From Bradymonadales bacterium (GTDB lineage Bacteria > Myxococcota_A > Bradymonadia > JAFGEP01): a DNA stretch of 64,000 bases. Shown piece after piece: positions 53,006 to 61,299 of the stretch (within the stretch, counting starts at the first letter, position 1; each line of letters begins with the position of its first letter). The DNA is taken from positions 1 to 64,000 of the forward strand of contig JAFGEP010000096.1 of the NCBI GenBank assembly GCA_016931535.1. Reading direction: 5' to 3'. Under the pieces are notes generated by a model. The model made no database searches. It saw only the letters and a program-made list of their open reading frames with translations, and was not told the origin of the DNA. The translations under genes and the position numbers were made by a program.

Positions 53006-54571
53006 ATGGTACGGACATCCAGAACTGGTAAACCGATCCTGCTGGCAGGGGTGCTCCTGTTGGCGGTCCTGTCCGCCGGTACGGCGCATGCCGACCTGCT
53101 GAAGCTCCGGCGGCTCCTGACCGACGAAGAGGGGATCTTCACCGTCCTGTTCTCCCTGGTCGACAACAACCGGGATCCGATCAGCGATCCCCAACGCATT
53201 CCGCTGGAGGGCATCGGCATGGTGGCGGGGGAAGACGCCGCCACCCTGGAGCCGCTGTCCATCAAGAACCCCTCGATCATGCACCTGAGGGACTACGCCA
53301 ACCCCTTTCGGGTGTACATCCTGATCCCCAACAACGACCTCTTCAACGGAACCGAAGACGATACCCGGCGCCCCGATGCCTCCGGCCTCCGCAACGCTCT
53401 CGTTCACGCGCTGCAGTTGGCCCCACCTCGCGATGATGTCTTCATCCGGATCGGGGTCTACAACGAGACCGTCTCCTGGCTGCCGGAGTTCACCTCGGCA
53501 CAGGTGGCCGAGCTATCCACGGAGCTGATGCGGCCCCGCTGGATCGCCGATCCCGGGACCCGCGCCGAAAACCCATTCAACGCCATCACCCTGGCCCAAC
53601 GCACCTACCTGCGGCGAGGCAGCCGAGAAAGCGGCGCCTTCGTCTACTTCTTCATCGTGGTGACCAGTACCCTGACCACGGTCGAATCCGAGGAGTTCAG
53701 CAACGAGGTCAGCCGGATCCGAGAGCTGCTGAGCGGAGATGACATGGCCGACGTGATCACCCAGGTGATCGTCTATCGGCCCTACACCAACTACGATACC
53801 CTCAACGAACCGGGCGGCGATCCGGTCCGATTCGCCACCGGTGTGGCGCCGCCCAGCGGTACGTACCGCCTGGCTGGCAGCGCCACCGACGTCCAGACCG
53901 CCTTCGAGCAGACCCTGGACGAGATCTGGTCCTCCTTTGTGCTGCGCTTCACCAACAAGGCGCTCGAGCCGGACATCAACTACTACTTCAAGATGTCGAT
54001 GACCCCCTCGGGGGGCAGCCTTTTGGACTCCAACACCATCCGGGCCCATGTGACCGCCCGCAAGTTCAACCTCTGGGGTCTGATCATCCTGATCGGCTCC
54101 ATCCTGATCGGGCTGGTCATCATCGCCATCGTGGTGCTCTTCCTCATCAAACGGCCCAAGAAAGAGGTCGAGAAAGAACCGGAACCGGTCTTCGAGGCAC
54201 CCAAGCTATGCGTCCAGTGCGGCAGGCAGCTACGCGATGACCTGCAATACTGCCATCACTGCGCAGCTGAACCGAACTATGGCCTGCTCAAGGTGATCGA
54301 GGGACCCAAGTCCGGATGGACCTTCTTCTTGCGCGATATCGTCACCGAGGTCGGCAAGAGCGTGGGCAACAACATCATCCTCAATGATCCGGGCATCTCG
54401 GGGAACCACTTCAAGGTCTCCTTCCAGGAAGGGGGACGCTATCTCATCGAGGATGTCGGCTCCACCAACGGTACCTACATCGAAGGCCAACGGGTTCAAC
54501 GCCAGTTCCTGAAAAACGGCGATGTCATCAATGTGGGGACCTCGACCAAGTTGAAATTCACCATCAGCTGA
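53006..54571 (+). CDS. Membrane protein: exported VWA-like part, zinc ribbon, FHA
   Basis: A signal peptide (LLAGVLLLAVLSAGTAHA) precedes a large periplasmic part. That part resembles a von Willebrand factor A-like fold but has no clear MIDAS motif (FRVYILIPNNDLFNG in place of DxSxS). One membrane segment follows at about residue 355 (GLIILIGSILIGLVIIAIVV), then a zinc ribbon near 401-419 (CVQCGRQ, CHHCAAEP), and a C-terminal FHA domain (about 431-521; ISGNHFKV and STNGTYIEG). In the first FHA strand GR becomes GK, which may weaken phosphothreonine binding. The gene starts about 105 bases after the CIS block with no terminator seen between. Confidence 0.85.
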   Translation: MVRTSRTGKPILLAGVLLLAVLSAGTAHADLLKLRRLLTDEEGIFTVLFSLVDNNRDPISDPQRIPLEGIGMVAGEDAATLEPLSIKNPSIMHLRDYANPFRVYILIPNNDLFNGTEDDTRRPDASGLRNALVHALQLAPPRDDVFIRIGVYNETVSWLPEFTSAQVAELSTELMRPRWIADPGTRAENPFNAITLAQRTYLRRGSRESGAFVYFFIVVTSTLTTVESEEFSNEVSRIRELLSGDDMADVITQVIVYRPYTNYDTLNEPGGDPVRFATGVAPPSGTYRLAGSATDVQTAFEQTLDEIWSSFVLRFTNKALEPDINYYFKMSMTPSGGSLLDSNTIRAHVTARKFNLWGLIILIGSILIGLVIIAIVVLFLIKRPKKEVEKEPEPVFEAPKLCVQCGRQLRDDLQYCHHCAAEPNYGLLKVIEGPKSGWTFFLRDIVTEVGKSVGNNIILNDPGISGNHFKVSFQEGGRYLIEDVGSTNGTYIEGQRVQRQFLKNGDVINVGTSTKLKFTIS

Positions 54572-54597
54572 CGCCCCTTCCTTTTTTCTGGTACACT
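54568..54597 (+). promoter_or_regulatory. Possible promoter before the second FHA gene
   Basis: CTGACG (54568-54573) and TACACT (54592-54597) are 18 bases apart; TACACT is the same -10 seen at dnaG. The -35 matches four of six positions. It overlaps the stop codon of the first FHA gene. Transcription would start about 45 bases before ATG 54648. Confidence 0.35.
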
Positions 54598-54647
54598 GAG
54601 AACATGGTGAGGAGGGGCGAAATTCAGCAGCCGGGACGCACGATACC

Positions 54648-55481
54648 ATGAGCTTCATTGTACTCGACATCTTCGACAAGCTTTTCGGTAGAATGGTCGG
54701 CACCGTGAGCCGAGCCGCTGAAGCAAAGGCCAAGCGGGAAACCGTGGGCAAGGCGGAAGCCAAGGTGACCGGCGCCCAGGCCAAGATGCAGGAAAAAGCG
54801 CTCCATTCGATGGACCATGCCGGGCCTGGTATGTTGAAAAAGGACGACAAGGGCGTCGACAGCCGAGCTCCCGCTCCGGTGAGCCATGGGTACCAGCCGC
54901 CAGCGTGGGAACAGCCAGCGGCTGCACCACCGGTTCCACCACCTGCGGGCGCTCCGCAGGTCCAAGCAGGGGGAGCACCTCAAATGGGTAAGGCACAGCT
55001 GACCTGTCCAAATGGCCATCCGATCGATCCCTCCTGGGATGTGTGCCCCTATTGCCGAGCCGCCGTCCAAAAAGGGGTGTCGGCCGTCCAGGTTCAACCC
55101 GCCGCCGGCGGTGGCGCACCCGCCAAGACCGTCGCCATCGACCCATCGGCGCTGCTGGGAACCGCCCACGTCGCCAAGAACGTCGTGGGCTGGATCGTCG
55201 CCATGAACGGCCAACAAAAGGGGCAGGATTTCCGCCTCTTCGATGGCCGCAACGTGCTGGGAACGGCAGCCGACTGCGACCTGGTGGTCTTCGATCCCTA
55301 CCTCTCGGCACGACACGCCGTCTTCCTGATCGAATCCTCCAAGAGCAACTATATCTTGCAGGATCTCGACTCCCGCAACGGCACCTACGTGAACCGACAG
55401 CGGATCATCAAGAGCGAGCTGGTCGACAATGACGAGATCCGCTTCGGCCAGACGGACTTCCGCTTCAAGTGCCTGTATTGA
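54648..55481 (+). CDS. Cytoplasmic zinc-ribbon FHA-domain protein
   Basis: The 277-residue protein has an N-terminal charged helical region (about 1-65, Ala/Lys/Glu-rich), then a Pro/Ala linker, a zinc ribbon (CPNGHPIDPSWDVCPYC, about 119-135), and a C-terminal FHA domain (about 184-277). The FHA core includes DPYLSARHAVF and DSRNGTYVN. The first-strand arginine is replaced (LGTAAD), but the SxRH motif and Asn are kept. It has no membrane segment, so it could be the soluble partner of the preceding FHA membrane protein. FHA domains bind phosphothreonine. Confidence 0.85.
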   Translation: MSFIVLDIFDKLFGRMVGTVSRAAEAKAKRETVGKAEAKVTGAQAKMQEKALHSMDHAGPGMLKKDDKGVDSRAPAPVSHGYQPPAWEQPAAAPPVPPPAGAPQVQAGGAPQMGKAQLTCPNGHPIDPSWDVCPYCRAAVQKGVSAVQVQPAAGGGAPAKTVAIDPSALLGTAHVAKNVVGWIVAMNGQQKGQDFRLFDGRNVLGTAADCDLVVFDPYLSARHAVFLIESSKSNYILQDLDSRNGTYVNRQRIIKSELVDNDEIRFGQTDFRFKCLY

Positions 55482-55645
55482 CGGCTTGTGGTGCCGTTCC
55501 TGAAGAACGGCTGCCCCCTTTTGCCCGCTGATTCCGCTTCGACCCGTACCCCAGAGGTCATTCCCGATCGCCTCTCGTTGTCTGAGTCGGTGGGCTCGAC
55601 CGGTTGCTGGTTGGGCCGATCGACCCTGGAAACGGCCGTCAGAGC

Positions 55646-55671
55646 CCCGCAAGAGAGCGGGTAGGTTTTTT
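55646..55671 (+). terminator. Probable terminator after the FHA genes
   Basis: CCCGC (55646-55650) and GCGGG (55657-55661) pair around a 6-base loop and are followed, after TAGG, by a run of six Ts (55666-55671). The short gap before the T-run makes it a moderate rather than strong terminator. It would close the FHA transcript before csrA. Confidence 0.55.
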
Positions 55672-55693
55672 GCTCATATTTCCCTACAACTTT

Positions 55694-55722
55694 TTTACAG
55701 CCAACCCGGACATGGTTAGAGT
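55694..55722 (+). promoter_or_regulatory. Promoter of csrA
   Basis: TTTACA (55694-55699, five of six) and TAGAGT (55717-55722, four of six) are exactly 17 bases apart, with an upstream T/A-rich stretch that could act as an UP element. csrA starts at 55759 with AGGGAGGAGG at 55741-55750. Confidence 0.55.
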
Positions 55723-55758
55723 AGCGGCGAGGTCTATCGTCAGGGAGGAGGATGACCG

Positions 55759-55956
55759 ATGCTGACGCTTACTCGGAAGGTAGGGGAGTCGATCCGGATC
55801 GGGGATGATATCCAGATCGTGGTGAAAGAGATCCGCCGGAACCATGTGCGTATCGGCATCCTGGCTCCCAAGGAGGTCAAGATCTACCGGGAGGAGGTGT
55901 ATCAGAATATCCAGGGCAAGGAGGAGGGAGAGCGCGGGGAGGAGGATCTGGACTGA
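55759..55956 (+). CDS. csrA: Carbon storage / translational regulator CsrA
   Basis: CsrA binds GGA motifs in mRNA leaders and blocks or stabilises translation. The 65-residue protein has the conserved start [17 protein letters not shown] and the RNA-contacting Arg44 in KIYREEV; the acidic tail is non-conserved. The ribosome binding site AGGAGG itself contains GGA motifs, allowing self-regulation in principle. The stop is only five bases from the end of the converging minus-strand branching enzyme gene. Confidence 0.95.
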   Translation: MLTLTRKVGESIRIGDDIQIVVKEIRRNHVRIGILAPKEVKIYREEVYQNIQGKEEGERGEEDLD

Positions 55957-55961
55957 GTGGT

Positions 55962-57557
55962 TCAAGACGCCTTCGACCAGAGGCCTACCAGATCCAGACC
56001 CGAAAAGATGCCCCACCGCTCTTGCCTTGCATGCACAAACGATCGGTCGATCTCCCCGTTTTCCACCATGTCGAGCAAGCGATGGACCGTCTCCAGGTGG
56101 TCCTGAATGCGGGAGACGGCATATTCCACCGCGGTGCCGGTATTCAGGATGAAGCTCCAGTCTGAGCCTTGAGCCAGAAGCAGCTCTCTGATGGCCTGAG
56201 CCAGGGCCTCGTTTTTCTCCTGGGAGGTAGAGACCGCTACCCGGTGAAAGCTGGCCCACAGCCGATCCTCGGCATGGTGGAGATATCGGTACAACCAGGC
56301 GTTTCGATCCGGATTGAGCCAGGCCTCGAAGAAGCCGTTGTACCCCCAGCTGGAGGTGCCGGGGGAAGCGACCGGGAGAGCCGATTGGGCCTCCAGGTAA
56401 TCTCCAGGGGTGACCAGGTCGAGCGGAGAGGCGGCCACTTGTCGAAAAAGCTGTTCTAGAAAGGCCGGCCCCTCAAACCACCAGTGTCCAAACAGCTCGG
56501 CATCGAAAGCGGCCAGAACCAGCGGGCGGCAGGGCAGCGTTTGCGGGGCCGATTGGAGCTGCTCCATCCGGCTGGCGATGAAATGGGCAGCATGCTCGGC
56601 GACCTTCTGCTGGGCCAGGTCTGGCTCATAGGGCAGCTTGGGCTCGCCGGCCTGGGTGATCCGATAGTACTTCAGGCCGGTCTGGGTGCGGATTCCATCA
56701 GGCGCCAAAAACGATCCGAGGTGGATCGCTTCCAGGTCGAAACCGATATCCCGGTAGAACTCGCGGTAGTCGGGATCGCCAGGATATCCCGTGGTGGCAC
56801 TCCAGACCTGGGCAGAGGCGGCCTGATCCCTGGTAAAGAAGGCGAGCCCGTTATCGCTGGCAGCCGGACAGAAGCGATGGTTGTGGCCGCCGGTCGAGTT
56901 GGCGGGCAGCGCATGGCATTCCAGGATAGTGTAGCGGATGTCCCGTTGCTCCAGCAGTCGTTCCAGTCCGGGCTGGTAGCCGCACTCGGGAAGCCAGAGC
57001 CCCGTGGGGTAGAAGCCGAAGCGGGCGTGGAACTGCTCTACGGCCAGGTCGATGTGGGCGCGGCGTGTGGTTTCCTGGTGGAGCAAGGGTAACACGGCGT
57101 GGGTACCGGCGCAGGTGATCAGCTCCAGGCGACCGTTCTGGTGGTGGGTGGCCAGAGCGGAGGCGACATCGCGCTGGTAGGTTTTCTGGAACTCCTCCAG
57201 GGTATCCTCGAACAGTCCCAAGTACCAGCCGGCCAGGCGGTGGAAGGTCGGCAGATCCCGGGTGCGTTCGAACTCACTGCGGGCCAGGGCGATGCGGCGC
57301 TCGAGGTACTCCTCGAATCGATCGCGCAGCAGCTCGTCGTCCAACATGGAGAGCAAGGTCGGGGACAAAGACAAGGTAAGGCGCCCCGGGATCTGGTCGC
57401 GGTTCAGCCGGTCGAGCATGCTCAGGATCGGAAGATAACAATCCGCCATGGCCTCGAAGTACCAGTGCTCTTCCAGGTGATGGGGGTTCTCCGGATGACG
57501 CACCAGGGGGAGGTGGGCGTGGAGCACAAGACAAAGAGCACCGCGGTCCAGCGTCAT
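55962..57557 (-). CDS. GH57 1,4-alpha-glucan branching enzyme (DUF1957 type)
   Basis: The ATG at 57557 has a GGAGGGGAG site and gives 531 residues. The family is glycoside hydrolase 57: motif 1 is LVLHAHLPLVRHPE, the catalytic Glu lies in WLPECGYQPG, and the catalytic Asp is in AAFDAELFGHWWFEG. The C-terminal part (EAWLNPDRNAWLYRYLHHAE) matches the branching-enzyme subclass. It transfers glucan chains to alpha-1,6 positions in glycogen synthesis. The start overlaps the stop of the DUF4912 gene by one base, so the two are coupled. Confidence 0.9.
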   Translation of the reverse strand: MTLDRGALCLVLHAHLPLVRHPENPHHLEEHWYFEAMADCYLPILSMLDRLNRDQIPGRLTLSLSPTLLSMLDDELLRDRFEEYLERRIALARSEFERTRDLPTFHRLAGWYLGLFEDTLEEFQKTYQRDVASALATHHQNGRLELITCAGTHAVLPLLHQETTRRAHIDLAVEQFHARFGFYPTGLWLPECGYQPGLERLLEQRDIRYTILECHALPANSTGGHNHRFCPAASDNGLAFFTRDQAASAQVWSATTGYPGDPDYREFYRDIGFDLEAIHLGSFLAPDGIRTQTGLKYYRITQAGEPKLPYEPDLAQQKVAEHAAHFIASRMEQLQSAPQTLPCRPLVLAAFDAELFGHWWFEGPAFLEQLFRQVAASPLDLVTPGDYLEAQSALPVASPGTSSWGYNGFFEAWLNPDRNAWLYRYLHHAEDRLWASFHRVAVSTSQEKNEALAQAIRELLLAQGSDWSFILNTGTAVEYAVSRIQDHLETVHRLLDMVENGEIDRSFVHARQERWGIFSGLDLVGLWSKAS

Positions 57558-57964
57558 CACTCCCCTCCGAAAAGCTGAGGTGAGGGAACGAGGGGGCTGC
57601 GGCACAGAGGAGAAAACGTCTCCCCCTCCCCTTTGAACCCCAGGACAGCCTGGTGAAAGGTGCCGGGTCGTCCGAGCAACACCAGTCGGCCACCCAACCA
57701 CTGGTCCACTTCGTACTCGGCAAACTCGGCCTTGCTTCGGCCCGCCTTGTTGTCCCGCTCGAAGGAGTAGATGCGCAGGACCATGGGACAGCCGGTACCG
57801 GCGTTGCTCAGGCGGCTCTTGCTTCGGGTCACCCCTTCGGCGGTCGCTTCCCAGAAGACATAGGCCCAATCCGGGTCGCGGACCAGCAAGGTGACATAGT
57901 CTCGATCGGTGGAGGGATCGAGGATGAAGGGATCGGCTTTCATGGGTTTTCCTGTCAAGGCCAT
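57557..57964 (-). CDS. DUF4912 protein coupled to the branching enzyme
   Basis: The 135-residue protein is the DUF4912 family (DRDYVTLLVRDPDWAYVFWE, then LRIYSFER). This domain is often found next to GH57 enzymes and may bind glucan; no activity is established. ATG 57964 has AAGGGA; ATG 57943 with AGGA is an alternative start. The stop TGA shares its last base with the start of the branching enzyme. Confidence 0.88.
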   Translation of the reverse strand: MALTGKPMKADPFILDPSTDRDYVTLLVRDPDWAYVFWEATAEGVTRSKSRLSNAGTGCPMVLRIYSFERDNKAGRSKAEFAEYEVDQWLGGRLVLLGRPGTFHQAVLGFKGEGETFSPLCRSPLVPSPQLFGGE

Positions 57965-58054
57965 TCGTCCCTTGTGGTCGGCATGTTATTCTAAAACCAA
58001 GGCGGGAACAACGCCTCCATCGAGGCGAACCAACCCGGGGGACGGAGAGTACAG

Positions 58055-58543
58055 GTGTTGTCCTCAGTGCACCAGGCCAGCCGCTCCATCGAGATCGGGG
58101 TAGATGCTGGCACCCTGATGGAGGTGCTCTGTGACTTCGAGCAATATCCCCGTTTCCTTTCCAGTGTGATGGCGGTGGAGCTGAAGGAGCAAGAAGCCGA
58201 TCGGTGGAGGGTCTGGTTCGAGGTGGTCCTTTTCCGCCGCAACCTGCAGTACACGCTGGATCTGACCCGAAATGACAACCGCAAGTTGAGCTGGGTGCTC
58301 GTTGCGGGTGACTGGATGACCCGCAATACCGGCAGCTGGACCTTGACCCCACTGGAACCTTCGTTGACCCGTGCCGCGTACTCCATCCAGGTGACCATCG
58401 AGGGAAACCTGCCGCCGATGGTGACCTCTCTCCTGGTGGATGCCTCCATCCCCAGACTGCTGCGGGAGTTCAAGCGATGGGCCGAGCACTCCGCGCAGGG
58501 CAATCCTCCCCCTAGGCGGAGCCCGGGGGAGGTGCCCGCGTAG
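58055..58543 (+). CDS. SRPBCC (START-like) ligand-binding protein
   Basis: The 162-residue protein (GTG 58055, GGAGAG site) has the SRPBCC pattern: an N-terminal strand with HQASRSIEIGVDAGTLMEVL, the early conserved CDFEQYPRFLSSVMAVEL, alternating strands, and a C-terminal helix ending RLLREFKRWAEH. Members bind hydrophobic ligands such as quinones (COQ10-like). The last 14 or so residues (NPPPRRSPGEVPA) are encoded by a palindromic repeat copy, suggesting the natural C-terminus was replaced by repeat insertion. Confidence 0.8.
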   Translation: MLSSVHQASRSIEIGVDAGTLMEVLCDFEQYPRFLSSVMAVELKEQEADRWRVWFEVVLFRRNLQYTLDLTRNDNRKLSWVLVAGDWMTRNTGSWTLTPLEPSLTRAAYSIQVTIEGNLPPMVTSLLVDASIPRLLREFKRWAEHSAQGNPPPRRSPGEVPA

Positions 58544-58611
58544 CGGGCGGAGGGGGCGACTCTAGCCTCTGGCCTAACTTTCCTCCCCCGAGGCGGAGCC
58601 CGGGGGAGGTG
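58504..58611 (+). repeat. Two copies of a 31-base palindromic element
   Basis: Copy 1 is 58504-58534 and copy 2 is 58581-58611, with 30 of 31 bases identical. Each copy folds on itself: CCTCCCC at one end and GGGGAGG at the other. Between them is a further small hairpin, CCCGC/GCGGG, around 58535. The block separates the converging SRPBCC and kinase genes and could serve as a bidirectional terminator. The first copy lies inside the SRPBCC reading frame. Confidence 0.8.
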
Positions 58612-58647
58612 GACTTTTTCCCAGAAAACAGACAGGACTCCGCCCGC

Positions 58648-61152
58648 TCAGGGAGTTTCCCGAGGAAACTCGGCCGGGCTCTCGGACCGGTTGACCAGCT
58701 CAAAGCTGGTTCCACTCCACCGGTAGTGCAGGCTGATGTGGGTGCCGGCGGGCAGTTCGACATCCATGCGGGAGCGCCGTCGCTCGGAGGTGGGTTCGGT
58801 CGGGGGAGGTGTATAGGAGAGGGTCAGCGCGTACGTGCCGGCCGGAACGGTGACCGACTCGACCGCGTCGGAGCCGATCTCGTTGGGGCCCAGGTAGATG
58901 CGGGTGCCCGGCATGTCTGGGGCATCGACGACCAGCGAGAGCTGGGCTTGTGGCCGGGGGAGGGGTTCGAGCACCGGACCGAGACGGATATGGCCGGGGG
59001 AGGGGTAGAAGATCCGCTTCCAGGGTTGGTATTCGTCTGCCTGCATCTCTACCGCTAGTAGGGAGTCGATGGGTTTGGCGATGTTCAGCGGTGTCCGTCC
59101 GATCCGCTCGCCGTTCAGATAGACCCGTGCACCGCGGGGGGCGCTGGTCAACTCCAGGTAGGTGTACAACCGGGAACCCTGCGGTACCGGAGTGAGTTCG
59201 AGCTGCAGGTACTTGGTGTCGATGTGGTGTTCCCAGGGTGGCGCCTGGACATAGGCAACCGTGTCGAGGTGGTCCGGGAGCTGGGCGGTGATGTGCTGCT
59301 CCTCTCCGGCCGGGACATCGAACTCGCAGGGGGTTTGCTGGCAGACCACCCCTCCGTTGCGCAGGATTGTGGCTCCAGAGGGGCGGGAGGTCACGTTCAG
59401 TCGGCCTCGGGCGAAAGGCCATACCGTGGGCTGCGTTCCTTCCGCTGCGCCGGGCGGCCTCTGTGGATCCGGGGGAAGCAGAGGCATGGGGGTAAGCTCG
59501 GCAGTGAGGCCTTCCTCGGGGTGGGTGGTGGAGAGATCGAGGTCGTAAAAGAGGGTACGATAGCCGTCCAGAAAGAGGCCGACATTGTTTGTCGCCTGGG
59601 GTACCAGGGGGACGGAGGTGGGTGTACGCTGAGGCGCGATGATCCCGTTGGCGGTTACCGCCGCACCGGGCGGCGTGGTGGTCACCTGGACGGGGATGGT
59701 CTCCGGCATCTGGCGGGGCGCCAGCGGTTCCACCGGACCTGGTGGTTCTACCGGTCGACCGAGCAACCCTTCCCAGGGCCAGTGATAGAAGAACAGGTAG
59801 TAGGCAAAGATGGCCACGGCCACGCCGGCTATGGTGATGCCCAACACCCAGGCAACCTGGCTGGAACGCTGCGCGGTTTTCTCGAACTCGTCGGGGTGGT
59901 CCTTGCGCAAGGTATGCAGGACCGACTTCGCCGGAGTTCGCAGGGGTTGCGGGATCGGCGGGGGGGGCGGCGGCGGGGGGGCAGACAGCTCGGCTTCGGG
60001 TGGAACGGCTGGAAGCCCGTCCACGGGGGTGCGAGAGGGAAGGGGGGCCAAGGCGGGAAACTGCGATGGAGATCGCGGTTCCGGCCTGGCCGGCTTGGTG
60101 GTCTCGATCGGCGTGATCCGTTCCTCGCGATGAGCCTTGAAGGGAGCCCAGGGGAGGGCCTGGACCTGCTCCAGATCGGGACCGCGGTACTCGTTTCCCA
60201 ACAGGGTGGCAATCTCGGCCATCTTGTCCGGGAGGATACTCTGCACATATTCGGCCAGCTGGTCGTGCGAGGGGTGATCCAGTTTGTGGACCAACAGGTC
60301 GTTGAGCTCCTGGTGCATCTCGGCGGCAGTCTGGAACCGCTGGTCGGGATTGCGGGCCAATGCCTTGAGGACCAATCGTTCCAGCTCGGGCGGGTAACCG
60401 GGCTGGATCTCGGCGGGGGGGGGTACCTGGGCCTCCATCACCAGCTTTTCTATCTGGGCGGCGCCGACCCCCTTGAACAGCCGCTTGCAGGTGGTGAACT
60501 CCCAGAGCAGGATGCCCAGGGAGAAGAGGTCGGAGCGGGCGTCCACCGTGGCCCCCTCCAGCAGTTCTGGGCTGGCATAGGCCAGCTTGCCTTCCAGGGG
60601 TCCCCGCCGGATCCCCTTCCAGGTTTTGAGTGTGGATAGCGGAACGCCGAAGTCCAGGATCTTCGGGTGCCCATCGAAGCCGACCAGGATGTTGGAGGGG
60701 GAGAGATCGGCGCCGAAGAGCGAGGGCGCTTGCCGTGGGCCTTCGGCGTGTTCATGGCAGTAGCGGAGTGCCTGAGCGATATCCGAAGCGATCAGGACCG
60801 CCAGGGGGAGGGGAAGAAACCGGCCTGCGGTGTTTCCGCGTTCGGCGATCCGCCAGAGATCCTCGCCCCAGACGTACTCCATACAGAGGTGGCAGGAGGA
60901 GCTTGCCACCTGGTAGTACTCGAACACGGCCGCGATGTGGGGGTGTTGCAGAGAGGCGGCTTGTTGTGCGGCGTTCTGGAAGTGTTCCTGTTTTTCCTTC
61001 TGGTGGGCCAGCTCGGGGAGCAGCCGCTTGATGACAAACTCTCTGCCGCTACCTTCGTCGCGAAACCTTCGTGCCAGGAAGGTATCGGTGTGACTGCCGG
61101 CAGCGATTCGCTTCAGGAGAGAATACTGGGCGTATCGCTTGGGAAAGTCCAT
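58648..61152 (-). CDS. Membrane Ser/Thr protein kinase with PEGA domains
   Basis: ATG 61152 (MDFPKRYAQYSLLKRI) has a GAGAGG site and gives 834 residues; the frame opens 32 codons earlier without one. The kinase domain has Lys42 (EFVIKRL), a catalytic loop reading GADLSPSNIL, DFG (ILDFGVPLS) and the APE-like YASPELL. HRD becomes GAD and the Gly-rich loop keeps a single Gly. A Pro-rich linker, a membrane segment (VAWVLGITIAGVAVAIFAYY), and three PEGA-type beta domains follow (for example TSRPSGATILRNGG, TSAPRGARVYLNGE). The kinase is cytoplasmic and the PEGA part periplasmic. Confidence 0.92.
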   Translation of the reverse strand: MDFPKRYAQYSLLKRIAAGSHTDTFLARRFRDEGSGREFVIKRLLPELAHQKEKQEHFQNAAQQAASLQHPHIAAVFEYYQVASSSCHLCMEYVWGEDLWRIAERGNTAGRFLPLPLAVLIASDIAQALRYCHEHAEGPRQAPSLFGADLSPSNILVGFDGHPKILDFGVPLSTLKTWKGIRRGPLEGKLAYASPELLEGATVDARSDLFSLGILLWEFTTCKRLFKGVGAAQIEKLVMEAQVPPPAEIQPGYPPELERLVLKALARNPDQRFQTAAEMHQELNDLLVHKLDHPSHDQLAEYVQSILPDKMAEIATLLGNEYRGPDLEQVQALPWAPFKAHREERITPIETTKPARPEPRSPSQFPALAPLPSRTPVDGLPAVPPEAELSAPPPPPPPPIPQPLRTPAKSVLHTLRKDHPDEFEKTAQRSSQVAWVLGITIAGVAVAIFAYYLFFYHWPWEGLLGRPVEPPGPVEPLAPRQMPETIPVQVTTTPPGAAVTANGIIAPQRTPTSVPLVPQATNNVGLFLDGYRTLFYDLDLSTTHPEEGLTAELTPMPLLPPDPQRPPGAAEGTQPTVWPFARGRLNVTSRPSGATILRNGGVVCQQTPCEFDVPAGEEQHITAQLPDHLDTVAYVQAPPWEHHIDTKYLQLELTPVPQGSRLYTYLELTSAPRGARVYLNGERIGRTPLNIAKPIDSLLAVEMQADEYQPWKRIFYPSPGHIRLGPVLEPLPRPQAQLSLVVDAPDMPGTRIYLGPNEIGSDAVESVTVPAGTYALTLSYTPPPTEPTSERRRSRMDVELPAGTHISLHYRWSGTSFELVNRSESPAEFPRETP

Positions 61153-61299
61153 TCTGACCTCTCTTTCCGCCCGGCGTAAGCGGCGGCACAGGCCGCTGGG
61201 ACCGGAGGGAAGCGCATCAGCGCTCGTTGAGTGCTGCCATGGTCGCAAAGTCTAAACAAGGAATGAACGGGGCTCAAGAGATTCCGTGTGGGGGATCGG

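Noticed and set aside
58055..58543. SRPBCC protein as a toxin-antitoxin or CIS effector
   Set aside because: START-like proteins are common housekeeping ligand binders; nothing ties this gene to the CIS locus 5 kb away.
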